NCBI GenBank assembly: GCA_038501195.1
Contig: JBBPUQ010000008.1
Span: forward strand, 3,358,501-3,422,500
Length of the DNA stretch: 64,000 nt
Origin: Nemania diffusa
Lineage: Eukaryota; Ascomycota; Sordariomycetes; Xylariales; Xylariaceae
Direction: 5' to 3'
This document shows, in pieces, positions 62,148 through 64,000 of this stretch. Each line of letters begins with the position of its first letter. Within the stretch, counting starts at the first letter, position 1. The position numbers and the translations under genes were made by a program. Below the pieces are notes generated by a model, which did no database searches, had not been told where the DNA came from, and worked only from the letters and a program-made list of their open reading frames with translations.

Positions 62148-62884
62148 GATATCGACTCAGGTTCAACTCAGGGGGTGAAGACGAAGGTAGAAAAAAAGGG
62201 AGGAAGGAATATAGCGGAGATAACAAAATAACAACGTGGCACATGGACGACTTGTACGAGGACCAGCTCCCATATAAAAAAAATATAAAAATAAAAAAAA
62301 CAAGCACGCTCCCTCCTACCTGGGTCACCTGGGTAGATAGACCTCTCTGGTTGTTGGTATTATGTCTCTTAGTCTCCCACATATAATGAAGGGGGCTTGC
62401 TTGGAGGCGCTGGCCCGGGCCTAAGTGGTAGGGATCTATGATCTATACTACTGGTATCTCTTACCTTGGTGGCCCACTCATCCGACCAAATCTAGCAATA
62501 CGTTCTTGGAGGTTACTATGAGCATATAGGGTAGGTGGTTTGAATAGCTTCGGTGGCTAGCAGGTAGTGGCTGACCTTGGTCGGGAGCTTAGGGGAGTGG
62601 ATACCACTCAGGAGGGCTAAGTCCTTGGATGCTGTAAGGTATTTTCTGTAGGTAGGTATGCGTATGTAGTGTCTATCTAGATTAATTAGCATAAGGGCAC
62701 CTGGGCAGTTATGCAAGGTGACTATTCCGTACCTAGTAAGTTTACAGAAACTAGTGCCATTACGCATATACGGTATGTAGATAGCAGGTTTTCCGGCTTC
62801 CGTTTTGAGTATTATTTTGACTATAGTTAGACTATTTCAAGTGTAGCTTTGGGTCAGAACAAACAATAATACCTACACCTGCAG

Positions 62885-62940
62885 TAAAAATAAAAAAAAC
62901 TAACTAAAAAAACAAAAATAAAAAAAAACCACCCCCCCAT
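62885..62940. repeat. A-rich to C-rich tract
   Basis: Runs of A with scattered T and C, then ACCACCCCCCCAT. It resembles the tract at 59510-59547, so similar sequences flank the cyclase gene on both sides. Confidence 0.65.
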
Positions 62941-63223
62941 CCACCTAGCAAAATAGCATGATTGGTTGACGGGTCCTTAATTTATCGCCTATTTGGTGGA
63001 CAGCTACCAGGTATAACAAAGTGTCACGGTATATATGCATTGAGTACATGGACCCAGTCGAATGGAACGCCGCGTGTGGTAGCGTGGTTAGGGTGGCAGA
63101 CCCCTGAACGAGTACCCAGTATTCTGTACTGTCTCATCTTGGCCGTTTTGGTGATCTTGTACCAGCATGTACACAGAAAGATATCCCGTAGTCTAGTGGC
63201 ATCGTTGCATCGTAGCTAGTATC

Positions 63224-63374
63224 GGCCGCAGGAGCAAGCAGCGCCGGCACCAACGACGCCACCACAGCAGCCCACGCCGGCACCAGCACCCGCACCAGGA
63301 AACGCAAGGAGCGCCAGGAGCGCCATCAGGGGCGAGCTATAGGCATGCTGTGGTTCCCCATGGAATTTGTGTAA
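63224..63374 (+). other. GC-rich low-complexity patch with short open frame
   Basis: A GC-rich stretch with repeated CACCAG/GCACC-type units (63236-63340) in otherwise AT-leaning DNA. One plus frame is open to a stop at 63372-63374 and reads as Ala/Thr/Gly-rich then basic (RTRKRKERQERH). It has no start codon and could be the tail of a degraded exon or simple expansion. Confidence 0.3.
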
Positions 63375-63647
63375 TCATTCATATCATGTCATGTGACTGT
63401 TGCCCACGAAATCATTGGACGGTTGTCTCCTTACCTAGGTAGACTATCTCATGTTCCGCACCTTAGATATCTATCTACGTAGGTGGCGATGTAGGTAGTC
63501 AAGCTGCCAACAATTACCTATCTGCCTGTTTACTTGATCTACCGAAACCGACTCTAAGGGCGTATCTAGAGCGTTGGGTAAAGAAGCTGTCTTCTCGCCC
63601 GCCATTTCCTCGGGCAGCATTGGTCTTGTTCAGTTCACGTAACAGAA

Positions 63648-64000
63648 ATGACGGCTCATATCACCCAATTCCTGTCACAAGCCCACCCGGCAGCGCTGAT
63701 CAGCACCTTGCTGTTGGCTTGGGGTATCTATTGTGCTGGTCTGGTCATTTACCGCCTCTACTTTCATCCTCTGGCTCGTTTCCCAGGCTCCAAGCTGGCC
63801 GCGGCGACGGGGTGGTATGAGTTCTACTTCCAGTATTGGCTCGAGGGCCAGTACATATTTGAGACGGAGCGGATGGTGAAGAAGTACGGTATGAAACACA
63901 ACTCCCGCCCCCCAGCCGATATCCCATATCCCATATCTCTAAATCGGGCTCTTCGCTTCTAGGCCCAATTATTCGCGTCAACCCGGACGAACTCTTCATC
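63648..64000 (+). CDS. Cytochrome P450, 5' end (runs off window)
   Basis: N-terminal part of a microsomal P450. Exon 1 63648-63888 and exon 2 from 63963 past the window end, with a 74 bp GT-AG intron (donor GTATGA, acceptor TTCTAG); the junction reads [16 protein letters not shown]. Seen: membrane anchor of about residues 17-38 ([20 protein letters not shown]) followed by the proline-rich [18 protein letters not shown], then [17 protein letters not shown], the usual start of many fungal secondary-metabolism P450s. The heme-binding Cys region lies beyond the window. Divergent from the terpene cyclase, so a tailoring oxidase for its product is a natural inference. Confidence 0.88.

Larger units (their letters stand above)
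62148..63647. promoter_or_regulatory. Divergent intergenic region, cyclase and P450
   Basis: 1.5 kb between the two start codons. It holds A-rich tracts at 62274-62301 and 62885-62940 and TAGGTA tracts near 62645 and 63437-63500. Plus and minus frames (62516-62767, 62962-63219) are featureless. A GC-rich low-complexity patch is listed separately. Confidence 0.45.

Noticed and set aside
1..64000. CRISPR arrays, bacterial-type operons, rRNA genes
   Set aside because: No regularly spaced repeats, no rRNA-like sequence; gene structure is eukaryotic with introns.

Overview
The window reads as nuclear DNA of a filamentous ascomycete (Pezizomycotina, probably a Sordariomycete; the closer Xylariales-like impression rests only on the abundance of short TACCTA/TAGGTA tracts and is an inference). 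Support comes from split genes with 50-130 bp GT-AG introns, typical fungal families (Sam50, Ubc6, 2EXR, ENA-type P-ATPase, a laccase ending in DSGL, a fusicoccadiene-synthase-like terpene cyclase), large gene-free spacers, and an AT-rich, ORF-poor island resembling RIP-mutated sequence. All exon coordinates below were derived by eye from reading frame, splice dinucleotides and family expectation.

Layout. 1-8.56 kb: gene-free, with one well-formed 198 bp TA-flanked foldback element (MITE) and many TACCTA tracts. 8.56-10.64 kb (+): seven-exon YANK/STK32-type protein kinase. 12.5-14.5 kb (-): three-exon TMEM135-like membrane protein. 16.3-17.4 kb (-): 2EXR-domain protein with a single TAG, either a nonsense codon or inside a 90 bp candidate intron. 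19.1-21.6 kb (-): large single-exon BTB-like protein. 24.3-25.6 kb (-): four-exon aldo-keto reductase of pyridoxal-reductase type. 26.6-28.4 kb (-) and 29.1-30.0 kb (+): SAM50 and UBC6, divergently transcribed from one ~0.7 kb spacer. 31.4-33.0 kb (+): four-exon BTB/POZ protein. 34.1-37.3 kb (-): ENA-type cation P-ATPase. 39.3-41.1 kb (-): YtcJ-like amidohydrolase. 44.1-45.7 kb (+): AATase/condensation-fold acyltransferase. 46.5-47.9 kb (-): AT-hook plus double-chromodomain protein. 49.4-51.2 kb (-): secreted laccase. 51.2-61.0 kb: no convincing gene; roughly 54.5-59.5 kb is an AT-rich island. 61.1-62.1 kb (-): terpene cyclase. 63.6 kb to the end (+): 5' end of a cytochrome P450.

The most interesting part is the right edge. 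The terpene cyclase has the complete catalytic set of the cyclase half of fusicoccadiene-synthase-type enzymes but no prenyltransferase half. Its Asp-rich motif appears only after removal of a 54 bp frame-preserving intron that simple ORF calling would retain. A P450 starts divergently 1.5 kb away, so the window probably ends inside a terpenoid cluster bordered on its left by the AT-rich island. The left 50 kb looks like ordinary conserved fungal genes with no evident joint function apart from the SAM50/UBC6 divergent pair.
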